Source: Areca catechu (lineage: Eukaryota > Streptophyta > Magnoliopsida > Arecales > Arecaceae). Taken from it: a stretch of 64,000 nt of DNA. The DNA lies in NCBI GenBank assembly GCA_021397845.1, contig JAHSVC010000018.1, positions 1-64,000 of the forward strand, in the 5' to 3' direction. Numbering within the stretch: position 1 is the stretch's first letter; each line of letters opens with the position of its first letter. The notes under the pieces were generated by a model, which saw only the letters and a program-made list of their open reading frames with translations, did not search any database and was not told where the DNA came from. The position numbers were made by a program, and so were the translations under genes. This document shows positions 20,756 through 31,457 of the stretch, one piece after another.

Positions 20756-21310
20756 ATGAAGATGGGTCGGTTGGACCCTTGCTAAAGGTAGATCAATTGG
20801 ATCCTTGCTAATCGGATCAATAGGATCCTTGCTGAAGTAGGATCCTTGCTGAAGATGAGTCAGTCAGATCTTTGCTGAAGATGAGTCAGTCAGATCCTTG
20901 CTGAAGATGGATCAGTAGGATTTTTGCTGAAGTAGGATCCTTGCTGAAGATGAGTCAGTCGGATCCTTGATGCACGAGGAAGAGGCAGTCCAAGTTCTTC
21001 AGCATCCGGCTGCAAGTCTTGAAATGGGACAGAAATTTTTTTTTTTCAACTGGGGGAAAGGAGTGAATCGTACCTGGTCGGATGGTGGAAAACCACATCC
21101 GAGCTGCCTTTTTTGCAGGGAAGGCGATGTAGTGTGATGAAGATGGGTTGGTCGGACCCTTGATGCAGATGGGTTGGTCGGACCCTTGATGCAGATGGGT
21201 CAGTAGGATCCTTGCTGAAGTAGGATCCTTGCTAAAGATGAGTCAGTCGGATCCTTGCTGAAGAAGGATCCTTGCTGAAGATGGATCAGTTGGATCCTTG
21301 CAGAAGAACC
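20756..21310. repeat. Tat-4 internal array 3: GATCCTTGCTGAAGATGAGTCAGTC units
   Basis: Short units of the GATCCTTGCTGAAGATG and AGTCAGTCG type occur at 20760-20990 and again at 21130-21310. Between them is a unique piece (20991-21129) that contains gag coding sequence. The array has therefore expanded inside the former gag gene. Confidence 0.8.
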
Positions 21311-21450
21311 ACCTTCAAGCTGCCTTCTTTGCAGGGAAGGTGATGCAGTGGAGGGCATCGGAGGCACCTTGCACCCTCATATGGGCCTTGTAAGTACCCA
21401 GATGGTCCAAAGGATCGATGGTGTTAGCATCCACCTGAGAGAGCGACCTC
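21055..21450 (-). pseudogene. gag: Tat-4 gag remnants split by repeat expansion
   Basis: On the minus strand, about 21450-21315 reads QVDANTIDPLDHLGTYKAHM, then RVQGASDALHCITFPAKKAA and a stop. This aligns with the DPLDHL-SYK, VQGATDAL and IAFPAT blocks of gag in Tat-2 and Tat-3. About 21134-21055 reads HYIAFPAKKAARMWFSTIRP and GTIHS, the adjoining gag segment. The FPAKKAA stretch appears in both pieces, so it was duplicated as repeats grew between them. This shows descent from an autonomous Tat element. Confidence 0.75.
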
Positions 21451-21549
21451 TTCAGGCGGAGGTGTTCTGGGCTTTTTCCTTTGCCATTGCTCTATCCTGC
21501 GGATGGATACCTTCTTTTAAAGAAGGGAAGATAGGAACGAAGGTTCATC

Positions 21550-21568
21550 CCTTCCTCTAGCACCTATA
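21550..21568 (-). promoter_or_regulatory. Degenerate primer binding site of Tat-4
   Basis: Next to the inner end of the 5' LTR the element-sense sequence reads TATAGGTGCTAGAGGAAGGG. It resembles a plant gypsy PBS of the TGGCGCTAGAAGGAGGG type with several transitions. The tRNA used is not established. Confidence 0.45.
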
Positions 21569-22501
21569 TGTTGCTATAACTTTTCCCGGACCGGGCTTGG
21601 TTGGCTGTGGCTGGAGCGCTCCTCTCCCGGTTCCTACAAAAAGGTTCCCAAGGGCCAGTGGTGTTCCAGTGGGGGACACTCCGATGCTTAAGTTTGTGGG
21701 AGCTTGATGGCAACAGAATGAAGGAATCTCAATAGAAGATGAGCTCGTGGAGAGGGAAAGAGTCCCTGTGCTTACCACCCTAAGTCCCCCAGTTTATCTT
21801 ATATAGGTGCAGAACGTGCCAGAATCTGTTAGGGGTGTAGCCAGGAATGATTGATCTGTCCCTAGAAGATCCGGAAGTGGCCACGTGGCACCAAGATGGG
21901 GCGGCATCGTGGGAGTAGTGGAGTAGAGACGCTGATATGGCAGAATTTTGTTATAACAGAATTCTGGTACCAGCTAGAAATGGGCTTTTGGAGCCTTCTG
22001 ATTAGTATGGGTCGTTTGGACTTTTTAATGGAGTCAATTGGCTAGACCTTTGATGGAGTGGAGGGTCTTCGGACCTCCGCTGAAGAAGAGGGTCTTCGGA
22101 CCTCTAGAATGAAAGAGAGTTTTCGGACCTCTGAAATGAAAGAGTCTTCGGACCTCTGATGAAGTGGAAGGTCTTCGGACCTTTGCTGAAGAAGAGGGTC
22201 TTCGATCTTAGGACCTCCACTGAAGAAGAGGGTCTTTGGACCTCTGATGAAGTGGAAGGTCTTTGGACCTCCGCTGAAGAAGAGGGTCTTCGGACCTCTG
22301 ATAAAGTAGAAGGTCTTCGGACCTCCGCTGAAGAAGATGGTATTCGGACCTCTGGAATGAAAGAGGGTCTTTGGACCTCTGAAATGAAAGACGATCTTCG
22401 GACATTTGATGAAGAGGATCGATTGAACCTCTGCTCTGTCCCAGCCGAAAAAAAAATATTGGCTCCGGTCCGGTATAGAGAAAAGTTGATTGGGTATAAC
22501 A
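21569..22501 (-). repeat. 5' LTR of Tat-4 (933 bp)
   Basis: The ends match the 3' LTR at 17259-18816, and the target-site copy GGGGT follows at 22502. It has fewer of the internal GGTCTTCGGACC units than the 3' LTR. The LTR pair is clearly of one origin but has scattered base changes. Confidence 0.87.
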
Positions 22502-22506
22502 GGGGT

Positions 22507-23330
22507 TAATGGAGAAGTACAAAGAAAGGAGAGAATATCTTTGTATAGTTTTTATTGATTTTAAAAAACATATAATAGAGTATCTATAGAAGTTTTATAG
22601 GGGTGTTAGAAAAGAAATGCATTTTTGTTAAATATATTGATATAATTAAGAATATGTATAATGGAGCGGTTACTAATGTAAGAGTTACTGGTGGTAATAT
22701 TATTGAGCTTCTAATTACAATATGTCCATACTAACAATTTGCTTTAAGTCCATAACTTTTTGTTTTAATTATAGATGATCTTATGCGGTATATTCAAGAT
22801 GATATTGCTGGATGCAAGATATCTATGGATGTTATAATCTTAGCAGATGAAAGAAAGATTAGGATTAATTCTAATTTTAAATTATGGAGGAGTGCTTGGA
22901 ATTAATTCTAATTTTAAATTATGGAGGGGTGCTTAGAATTAAAAATTTTTAGGATTAATTCTAAAAATCAATCCTAATTTTAAATTATGGATGAAAGAAT
23001 GGTTAGGATTAATTCTAATTTTAAATCATGGAGTGCTTAGAATTTAAAATTTTTAGGTTAAGTAGAACTCAGGTGGAATGTACATTTAGTAAATTAGAAA
23101 CAAAGAAAAAGATATAGTGAAAATTGAGAATTATGGAGCTGTTAAGAGTGCTGATTAATCAGTGACGGGATTAAGTTGACATATGATAAAAGTGATGCTG
23201 AAGATATCAGCAATATTTTTTTATTAATTTTTTAATGATACTTTTCCATGCCGGTAAAGATCTATTTTCTTATAGCAAGTCTAAAACTATTTCTAACTTT
23301 AAGTTAAACCTACTGAGAAAGAAAGAGATA
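22507..23330 (+). pseudogene. RTE-type LINE reverse transcriptase, downstream half
   Basis: Continues the LINE interrupted at 17253. Frame-shifting translation yields LMEKYKERREYL, CIVFIDFKK, NMYNGAVTNVRVTGGNI, then IDDLMRYIQDDIAG-like, LADE and KIENYGAVKSAD pieces. These match the order of the palm-fingers region of plant RTE LINEs (VFIDLEKAYD, MYDGAVTSVRT, FADDIVL, KIEDYGVVK). AT-rich duplicated segments (22870-23040) interrupt it. It is non-functional. Confidence 0.62.
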
Positions 23331-23901
23331 GCTCTGGATTAGTTGTTGCTTGATGTGGTACGCAACAAGCACGAGATATCATATTTGGGGGCACATTAAA
23401 GATGATTATAAATTGATGGGCTATATACCATAAGATCCTTTATCAGTGCATCATATGATGGTAAGTGTAGTTATCATTTGCGACACTTTTCGGTGCATTT
23501 TGTGACCATGGGATGTCATTATATTTTGTAATTTCACAACGTTGTGTGTTTTTTGAACATTTAGTTTTTTTTCAAGAAAACTTTGAATTTGTAAGTGATG
23601 ATTGCATGTAACTTACTGTTTAGTTGTGCCGCCAGAACTTGAAACTCAGTAAAATCATGGTATCAGAAAATTCTACCGTACCAGAAATTTTGAAATTCAT
23701 GATTAATCCTCCTAAACATCTTCGCTTTTTTTTTTTTTTTTTTTTTTTTTTTCCCTCCCTATTTTAAACCTCTGCTGCCAACAAAAAATTACTTACTAAA
23801 AGCTATGAAACCTCAAGTTTTTAAAAATTTTAGTTACTAAAAAAAAAAAAGTGGTAAGGTCTCCAAAATCAGTCAGGGATTTAAGCTTGTGTAAAAGGTG
23901 A
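23331..23901. other. AT-rich spacer with homopolymers, upstream of Tat-2
   Basis: Probably LINE 3' flank and old host DNA. It contains a long T tract (about 23727-23752) and an A tract (about 23839-23850). No gene is seen. GTGA at 23898-23901 recurs just after the Tat-2 3' LTR and may be part of its target duplication. Confidence 0.5.
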
Positions 23902-24921
23902 TGTTATGGTATTCCGGTTTTTATTTCAACAATATTAATTATTGGATCGCTTTCTGGACCAGTTTTAATTTTTATTTTGATTTATTGGTCAAATCAGTTG
24001 GCAAAGGATCTTCGGCTTCGTATTATTATTTTGGTCTGAAGACCATACTTAATATCTTTGGCTTTATCTGTCCCGAAGGATATTATTAAATCTGGATCTT
24101 TGGCTTCGTATTATTATCTCAGTCCAAAGACCATGCTTAATATTTATGGCCTTATTTCCGTTCCGGAAGATATTATTAACTATAGGTCTTCGGCTTCGTA
24201 CACCCACCTTGATCCGAAGACTTAGCCTAATACCCTTATCTATGGTTCTAAGTCAGGTTTATTTACTCCATTGTCCTCGACTTCGTACAATTATCTTGGT
24301 CCGAAGATCTGACCTACCAGGCGAATATTTTCGGCTTTATTCCCTCAATATGATCCGGAGACTGTAAGTATTTATTTTTGTTACTTCCAAAAGAATCCGG
24401 AGTGTGAAGCTAGCATTTCCTTCAGGAACGCTATTAAAGAGAATGTAAAGCTCACTTCGGATCCATGCTTAAAAAAAGAAGATTCTGGAGCATGTGGATT
24501 TCTTGGACAAACAGTTAAAATCTGTTTGGGCTGTTGCAACCACCTATATAGTCCGAAACCTCAGATTGAACAAACTCCGAGTGTAACGGCTTTTCCGACA
24601 GCCACTATTTACAGTTATGAAGTGGTTGTGTTTGTCAACCTCCATAACCGTAAGTAGTTACGTTGGAGCCTATAAATACTGGTAAGAGGTGACACTCAGG
24701 GGGATCCTTCTGCTCTCTTTATCCTGGCATTTGCGAATTTCTCTTTTCCTCCTTGGTTTCAAAACTCTCCATTCTGCTATTGCCTGTGCTCTTTCTGACT
24801 TAGGCATCAGAGTGTCCCCCACCGAAAAATCTCCGGTCAGGGACTTCTTTTGCAGGTACCGATCGACGACGATCCAGCGGAAGAACCATTCTATCCGATC
24901 AACAAAGGTTCAGCATCAACA
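23902..24921 (+). repeat. 5' LTR of Tat-2 (1020 bp)
   Basis: It starts TGTTATGG and ends CATCAACA. About 3.5 imperfect 90-bp repeats (24003-24330) carry CTTCGGCTTCGTA and GGTCCGAAGACC-type words. TATAAATA at 24671-24678 is followed by CTGGTAAGAGG-GACACTCA, the promoter/R-start block shared with Tat-1. The conserved hairpin block is at 24770-24856. Confidence 0.88.
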
Positions 24922-24924
24922 GAT

Positions 24925-24942
24925 TGGCGCGCCAGGTAGGGA
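24925..24942 (+). promoter_or_regulatory. Primer binding site of Tat-2
   Basis: TGGCGCGCCAGGTAGGG lies three bases after the LTR end. TGG is the complement of the tRNA CCA tail, as expected for priming minus-strand DNA. The exact tRNA was not assigned. Confidence 0.8.
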
Positions 24943-24991
24943 AAAAAAGTTTGATTCCTCTGTTTTGAAGGAAAGTTTCTGCTAAGCAAGA

Positions 24992-26510
24992 ATGGTGAAA
25001 GGAAAAAACAAGAATGCTTCTACGAGTCAGAAATAACAGGCTCCTCCATCAAAACGGACCTCCGATCAGCATCCTCCCGTCGGTTCAAGGATCACAGCCT
25101 CCTATGATAATGGTAGAGAAGTAGAAATTCAAAAATCTGGTGAACAAGATAGAGACCTTGACGGCGCTGGTACAACACTTACATGAAGCTGCAGCTCAAA
25201 AACAATGCCCTCCCTCTGTTCCACGATCTGACTGTCCACCTGAGAGGGAAGGGGGTCAACACCGAGAGATCACCCCCAGCTTCTCACAGATCTAGTCATC
25301 TCGTGGCCGCTACACTTCTCCACCATATCGACAAGCGGAGGATTATGCTGAAAAGAAGAGGGTCCGGCGATCTCCCTCTGTTTCTTCTAGAAGCTATATG
25401 CTAGAAAGTTCAAGGCAGAAGGAGATCAATCATGAGGTGCAGGAGAGATTTAAGGCTATGCAAGCACAGATAGCAAGAATTATAGAACTGAGAATATAAT
25501 GATGAGGTTGTAACCTTCAACTCTCAGCCCCTTTTTTTTTGATGAGATTATGGATGAAGTTATCCCTAGGCATTTCAAGATCCCACAATTAGAGGCCTAC
25601 GATGGGACTTCAGACCCTCTCGACCATCTGGGGAGTTACAAAGTACATATGATGGTGCAAGGAGCAACTGACGCTCTCTACTGCATTGCTTTTCCTGCCA
25701 CTTTAAAGAAATCTGCTCGAATATGGTATTCGAGCTTGCCTCCGAACTCAATTCATTCCTTTGCTGAGTTAGAGCGGCAATTTGTCTTGCATTTCAGGAC
25801 GTGCCAGAAGATGCAGCGCAACAATAACAGTTTGTTTCTTCTCCAGCAACAAGAAGGAGAAAGTTTGAAAGGATTTGTCCACCATTTCAATTCGGCCACT
25901 CTTAAAATTCCAAATTTGAATGAACATGTAGCTATGTCTGCCTTGAAGAAAGGCTTAAAATCGTCCAGGTTCACTTTTTTCCTGGACAAATGATTCCTAA
26001 CGAGCTATGCTGAGCTGTTGGCAAGGGCTTAGAAGTATGCTGCCGCTGAGGAGCAAGCGGCTAGCCGAAGACTGGCGGAGGGGAGATTCCCTCCTAAGAA
26101 GAAAAGTATTAGAGAACCGAATGCACCATCTTCTAACAACTCTTCGGTTTCTAGGCGTAGCTCCAGGTCCAGACAACAGAACAACCGATTCGACGCCTAC
26201 ACACCCCTTAACTTGCTTAGGGAGAAGATTCTGTTGAAAATTGAAAAAGAAAAATATTTCCAAAGGCCACGTCCCCTGAAGACACCGACAAAAGCAAAAG
26301 ACAAAATCAAATACTACGAATATCATCGAGATCATGGCCATAACACTAAAGAATGTTTTTAGCTTCGGGATGCTATCGAGGATTTGATAAAAAGAGGATA
26401 TATGGGAAAGCATGTCAATCGCCCAGAGTCTCAAGCCGAAGCAACTGCCCTTCCAAGAATATCCGAAGAAGCTGATTTGCCTCACCAGAAACCAACCGGT
26501 GGAGATGTTG
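24992..26510 (+). pseudogene. gag: Tat-2 gag
   Basis: The first ATG after the PBS reads MVKGKNKNASTSQK before a TAA (CAA in the ancestor). The retrotransposon gag domain is clear at 25550-25990: KIPQLEAYDGTSDPLDHLG, VQGATDALYCIAFPATLKKS, LNEHVAMSALKKGLKSSRF. The zinc-knuckle region near 26315-26360 reads YYEYHRDHGHNTKECF, with the first Cys changed to Tyr (TGC to TAC), followed by TAG for Gln. Stops also occur at 25991 (CGA to TGA) and near 26031 (CAG to TAG). Confidence 0.86.
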
Positions 26511-27260
26511 GGATGCTTTATCGATCATCGGCATGGGACATAGCAGCTGAAGAAAATGTCCCGAAGAGGTTTAAAGGAAAAAGTTCTATCACTTTTACCG
26601 ATGAGGATATTCAGGATGTACAACTTCCACATGATGACCCTGTAGTGGTCTCGGCAGTAATTGCCAAATTTGATGTAAAAAGAATATTGATTGATAATGG
26701 AAGCTCAATTGATGTATTGCTGTATGATACTTTTCTTCGGATGAGATTGTCTGGACATGAATTGCGAAGATCCCTTATTCCAATAACTAGTTTTGGTGGA
26801 AATCAAGTTGGAGTTGAGGGTGAAATGGTCTTGCCCGTAACTTTTGGGTTCGAACCATTTCAAAGGACCCTTTCAATCAATTTTATTGTGGCCAGAACTT
26901 CTTCAGCTTATAATCCAATATCGGGGCATCCGGCATTGAATAAATTCAGAGCCATAGTCTCAACATACCATCTATTGGTTTGGTTTCCTACCAGGACTGG
27001 CATAGGAGAAGTAAGAGGAGACCAAAGGATCACTCATCAGTGTCTCATGATTCAAAACAAATAAACATCCAAACCTTTGGCACTTGACCAGCTGAATCCA
27101 AGAGATGAATCCGAAGACTCTGGAGAACCAGTGGAAAAGACACTTTTTATATCACTATCCGAAGATGAGCCAACCAAGCTTCTGCAAATTGGCAGTTTAC
27201 TCTATAAGGAGTCAAAGGTAAAACTAATTTCCTTTCTTTGAGATAATGCTGATATTTTTG
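26511..27260 (+). pseudogene. pol: Tat-2 aspartic protease and linker
   Basis: The protease active site reads IDNGSSIDVLLYDTF (about 26692-26736). ITSFGGNQVGVEGEMVLPVT and ARTSSAYNPISGHPALNKF follow. The frame is open from 26384 to 27061, then TAA replaces a Gln codon at 27062-27064. The linker to RT carries TGA for Arg near 27239. Compared with Tat-1, this domain is better preserved. Confidence 0.86.
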
Positions 27261-28555
27261 CTTGGACAGCTTTAGACATGCCTGGAATTTCGCCTGAAGT
27301 GATTACTCATCGCTTGGAAGTATCTCTTAATCATAAGCCGGTACGACAGAAGAAGAGGAATTTTGCTCCAGAAAGGCAGAATGCAATTGATGAAGAAGTT
27401 AATAAACTCCTTGAAGCAAGCTTTATAAGAAAAGTCCAGTATCCAAATTGGCTAGCAAATGTGGTCATGGTAAAAAAATCAAATGGCAAGTGGAGAATTT
27501 GTATAGACTATACGGATCTTAACAAAGCATGCCCAAAGGACAGTTTCCCTTTGCCGAAGATTGATCAGTTGGTTAATGCTACGGCTGGTCATCAAATGTT
27601 GAGTTTTATGGATGCCTTCTCAAGCTATAATCAGATACGAATGGATCCTGAAGATGAAGAGAAGACTGCTTTTATTACAGAGAAAGGACTCTACTATTAC
27701 AAGATGATGCCGTTTGGGTTAAAGAATGCTGGGGCAACTTTTCAAAGACTCATCAACAAAGTCTTCAAAAACCAAATTGGGAGAAATATAGAAGCTTATG
27801 TTGATGATATGATTGTGAAAAGTCTTCATAAGTTTGATCACATCTCAGATCTAAAGGAGTCTTTTGATGCTCTCAGACATCACCAAATAAGGTTAAATCC
27901 CACCAAATGTGTTTTTGGTGTAACCTCTGGGAAGTTCCTGGGGTACTTGGTTACCAGGCGAGGTATTGAAGTCAACCCAGAGAAAATCCAGGCACTTCGG
28001 ACAATGAGGCATCCCACTTGCAAAAGGAAGTTCAGAGGTTAACGGGAAGAGTTGCTTTTTTAAGCCAGTTTATCTCCTGTTCAGTGGAAAGGTGTTTACC
28101 CTTCTTCAAGGTCCTTCGCCAAACTCAAAATTTTGAATGGACAGAAGATTGCAAACTTGCCTTCGACAAGTTGAAAGAGTATTTGGAGAATCCCCCTTTG
28201 CTCTCAAAACCCTGTGAAGGAGAAACGCTTTATCTATATCTGTCAGCCACGGATGAAGCGATCAGTTCGGTTCTGGTACGAAGAGATGCCAATTATTCAT
28301 AGAAACCGATTTATTATACTAGCAAAGTGTTGCATGAAGCTGAAGTCCGATATCCCAGAGTACAAAAGATTATCTTTTCTCTAGTGGTTGCAGCGAAGCA
28401 TCTTCGACCTTATTTCCAAGTCCATCCTATTGTGGTTCTAACTTCTAACAGATCAACCCTTAAAGGCCATACTTCGTTGTCCCGATATTTCAGGAAGAAT
28501 AGCTAAGTGGGCTGTTAAATTAGGGAAATTCGATATTGAATATCAGCCCAGATCA
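27261..28555 (+). pseudogene. pol: Tat-2 reverse transcriptase and RNase H
   Basis: All RT blocks are intact over 27278-28010: RRICIDYTDLNKACPKDSF-type, FMDAFSSYNQIRMDPEDEE, PFGLKNAGATFQRLINKVF and the catalytic AYVDDMIVKS (27794-27823). A one-base deletion in an A run near 28023 shifts the frame before the EVQRLTGRVAFLS thumb block. RNase H begins LYLYLSATDEAISSVLVRRD; TAG replaces Gln at about 28300. A seven-base duplication (ACTTCTA, near 28440) disrupts the LTDQPLKAIL block. Confidence 0.87.
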
Positions 28556-29110
28556 TCAATGAAGGCACAAATTTTGGCTGATTTTATAGCTGAGTGTACA
28601 TGGGGATCTGAAGAGGACCAACCAAGAGCTAAAGAGGAAAGAACCGAAGATAATCCGGAGTTTATTTGGATGTTGCATGTTGATGGTGCTTTGAATGCCA
28701 ATAATTGTGGGGCAGGTTTAATTCTTGCTGGACCAAATGGGCAGGTTATTGAATATGCTCTTCGGTTTTCTTTTCAAACATCAAATAATCAGGCAGAGTA
28801 TGAAGTACTCATTGCTGGACTTAGAATCTCTCAGAAGTTGGAGATCAAAAGGGTCAAAGTTTTTTTCGATTCACAGCTGGTGGTGAATCAAATGAAAGGT
28901 GATTTCGAAGCTCGAAATCCAAATATGATCCAGTACCTAGAAAAGGTCCGAAGCCTGGCATCTGGGTTGGAATATTTTGAGATTGTTCATGTGCTAAGAA
29001 CGGAGAATTCTCGGGCAGATGCTCTTTCAAGACTCGCAACCACTGCTCCAGATTCTCTTGGGAGGACATATGTGGAATATCTTGAAGACCCCAACATATC
29101 AGAATTCCCA
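28556..29110 (+). pseudogene. pol: Tat-2 archaeal-type RNase H (aRNH), itself open
   Basis: Within the open frame 28559-29278: QILADFIAECTWGS, WMLHVDGALNANNCGAGLIL (first Asp near 28682), SNNQAEYEVLIAGLR (Glu), FFDSQLVVNQMKG (Asp) and NSRADALSRLA (final Asp). All four catalytic positions are present. This extra RNase H after the usual one defines the Tat lineage. The frame continues toward integrase until a CAA-to-TAA stop at 29276-29278. Confidence 0.87.
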
Positions 29111-30375
29111 GCTAAAATTTGTCAGGTTGAACAGGAACCTTCATGGATGGATCCGATTATCAAGTTCTTAAAAGACGGCATCTTGCCCAAAGACAAATTG
29201 GAAGCTAAACGGCTTCGGTGGATGGCCTCTCAATATGTCATATTGGATGAAGCATTGTATAAGAGGTCTTTTACATAACCTTTGTTAAAATGTTTAGGTC
29301 CATCCGATGCAGATTACGCACTCAGAGAAGTGCATGAAGGAATATGTGGAGACCATTTGGGGGGCAGATCTTTGGCATATAAAATAATCCATCAAGGTTA
29401 CTATTGGCCAACTATCCAGAAAGATTCTGCGAAATTTGTTCGAAGATGTGATCATTGTCAGAGATATGCCAATGTACAAAGATGGCCTGCTAATCAATTA
29501 ACTCCATTAACAGTGCCCTGGCCTTTCGCATAATGGGGAATGGACATTCTTGGTCCATTTCCTCTGGCTTCTGGGCAACAAAGTTCCTTATAGTGGCTAT
29601 TGATTACTTTACAAAATGGGTTGAGGCTGAAGCATTGGCACAGATTACTGAAGCAAAAGTTGAAATTTTTGTGAGGAATTTCATCATCTTCCATTTCGGG
29701 ATTCCCTATTCTATAATAACTGACAACGGAAGACAGTTTGACAATCCGAGATTCAAGAGCTTCTGCACTCAATATCACATTCTTCACAAGCTTACTTCAG
29801 TAGCACATCCTCAGTGTAATGGAGAAGCTGAAGTGACAAACATGACTATTCTTCATGGCCTTAAAACCCAATTAAATGATGCTAAGGGTTCATGGGCCGA
29901 TGAGTTAAACTCAGATCTTTGGGCATATCGAACTACTCCCAGAACAGCCACTGGTGAATCTCCATTTCATCTTTCTTATGGTACTGAAGCAATCCTTCCG
30001 ATAGAAGTCTCTTTGCACTCTCTTCGGATTGATCATTATGAGGAACCTGAAAATTTTGAACGCCGAAGAGTTGACCTGGATTTACTGCAAGGCACACGAC
30101 TTCAGGCATAGTTGAGAATGGTTGCATATCAACAGAAAATGACGAGATATTACAACTCTCACGTAAAAGAACGGACCTTTCTTCCTGAAGATTTAGTTTT
30201 GCGGAGATCAGAAGTATCCAAACCAACTGAGCAAGGTAAACTTTCTCCTACATGGGAAGGGCCATACCGGATCAAAGAGGTTCTTCGACCCGAAACTTAT
30301 CGGTTGGAAACTTTGGAAGGTGTTCTATTACCTCGACCATGGAATTTACGAAACCTCCGTAAATATTATCAATAA
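29111..30375 (+). pseudogene. pol: Tat-2 integrase
   Basis: The zinc-binding HHCC segment reads EVHEGICGDHLGGRSLAYK and CDHCQRYANVQ (29327-29480). The DDE core has D near 29545 (MDILGPF), TDNGRQFDNPRF (29719) and NGEAEVTNMT (Glu near 29825). The C-terminal GKLSPTWEGPYRIKEVL block ends RKYYQ and TAA at 30373-30375. Three stops interrupt it (29276, 29531 and 30109), each fitting a Gln codon changed by C to T. A small frameshift lies near 29577. Confidence 0.87.
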
Positions 30376-30434
30376 AAGTTTCATTCTAGGTTGTCAATAC
30401 ATATTTAATTTGCTTATCTTCATTCTATTTCTTA

Positions 30435-30815
30435 AAGGCATTATAATGATCTCTGTGGTCTACTATATGAAATGCCGAGGTAAGCATACCTAACCTATTT
30501 TATTTCTCTTAAAGGCATGAGGATGATCTCCGGATCTACCTCACAAAGTGCCGAGTTGGGCTCAAAACAGTCCATCTTAAAAAAAATGCATGAGGATGAT
30601 CTTCGGATCTGCTTCACAAAGTGCCGAGTTGGGCTCAAATAGTCCATCTTAATCAAAAAGGCATGAGGATGATCTCCGGATCTACCTCACGAAGTGCCGA
30701 GGTGGGCATGATTAGCCTGTCTTAGTTCCAATGCAAAAAGGCATGAGGATGATCTCCGGATCTACCTCACGAAATGCTGAGGTAGGCCCGATCAGCCTAT
30801 CTTAATTCTCAAATA
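30435..30815 (+). repeat. Tat-2 3' tandem repeats, block 1 (about 71-80 bp)
   Basis: Five imperfect units built on AAGGCATGAGGATGATCTCC, GGATCTACCTCACGAAGTGC and CGAGGTGGGC. They occupy the same place, right after the pol stop, as the 90-bp array in Tat-1 and the 120-bp array in Tat-3, but the unit sequences differ. Confidence 0.87.
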
Positions 30816-30824
30816 ACTCAAGGT

Positions 30825-31340
30825 ATTCTTTTATTCTAAGTCCAAAGACTTAGTGTATTTTCAAGTCTGAAAACTTGATCTTTATCTGGAATTCTTTTAT
30901 CCTAAGTCCAAAGACTTAGTGTAAATTCGAATCCAAGAGTATTGATTATTATCTGGTATTCTTTTATCCTAAGTCCGAAGACTTAGTATATTTTCAAGTC
31001 CAAAGACTTGATTATTATCTGGAATTTTTTTTTCCTAAGTCTGAAGACTTAGTGTATTTTCAAGTCCAAAGACTTGATTATTATCTAGAATTCTTTTATC
31101 CTAAGTTCGAAGACTTAGTATATTTTCAAGTCCGAAAACTTGATTTATATCTGAATTTCTTTTATCCTAAGTCCGAAGACTTGAATCTTATATGGTATTC
31201 TTTATCCTAAGTCCGTAGACTTAGTAAAAATTTGAATATGAAGACTTGGTTATTATCTAGTATTCTTTTGTCCCAAATCCAAAGAAATTATATTTTCCAG
31301 GTCCGAAGACTAGGTATTATGTACCACAGAATTCTTAATT
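30825..31340 (+). repeat. Tat-2 3' tandem repeats, block 2 (about 65-70 bp)
   Basis: About seven units of the type ATTCTTTTATCCTAAGTCCG, AAGACTTAGTGTATTTTCAAG, TCCAAAGACTTGATTATTATC. CTAAGTCCGAAGACTTAG is an inverted repeat, so each unit could form a hairpin. Related but decayed sequence lies at 12290-12510 in Tat-1. Confidence 0.87.
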
Positions 31341-31457
31341 ATCCGAAAACTTCACACTTAAAAATTTCTATCCAGCCATAATCAATTGGAAATTCCAAAA
31401 GGAGTTTTTCATTGATGACAATTTTCTTACATCCCAAAAAGAGGAGAAAAAGAAAAG

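Larger units (their letters stand above)
17259..22501 (-). mobile_element. Tat-4: non-autonomous LTR retrotransposon filled with tandem repeats
   Basis: Two LTRs in minus orientation (17259-18816 and 21569-22501) start TGTTATACCC and end GCAACA in element sense. A perfect 5-bp target duplication GGGGT flanks it (17254-17258 and 22502-22506). PPT and a degenerate PBS are at the correct inner edges. The about 2.75-kb interior is almost entirely short tandem repeats plus two scraps of Tat-type gag, with no protease, polymerase or integrase. It must have been mobilised in trans by an autonomous Tat relative. It splits a LINE. Confidence 0.88.
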
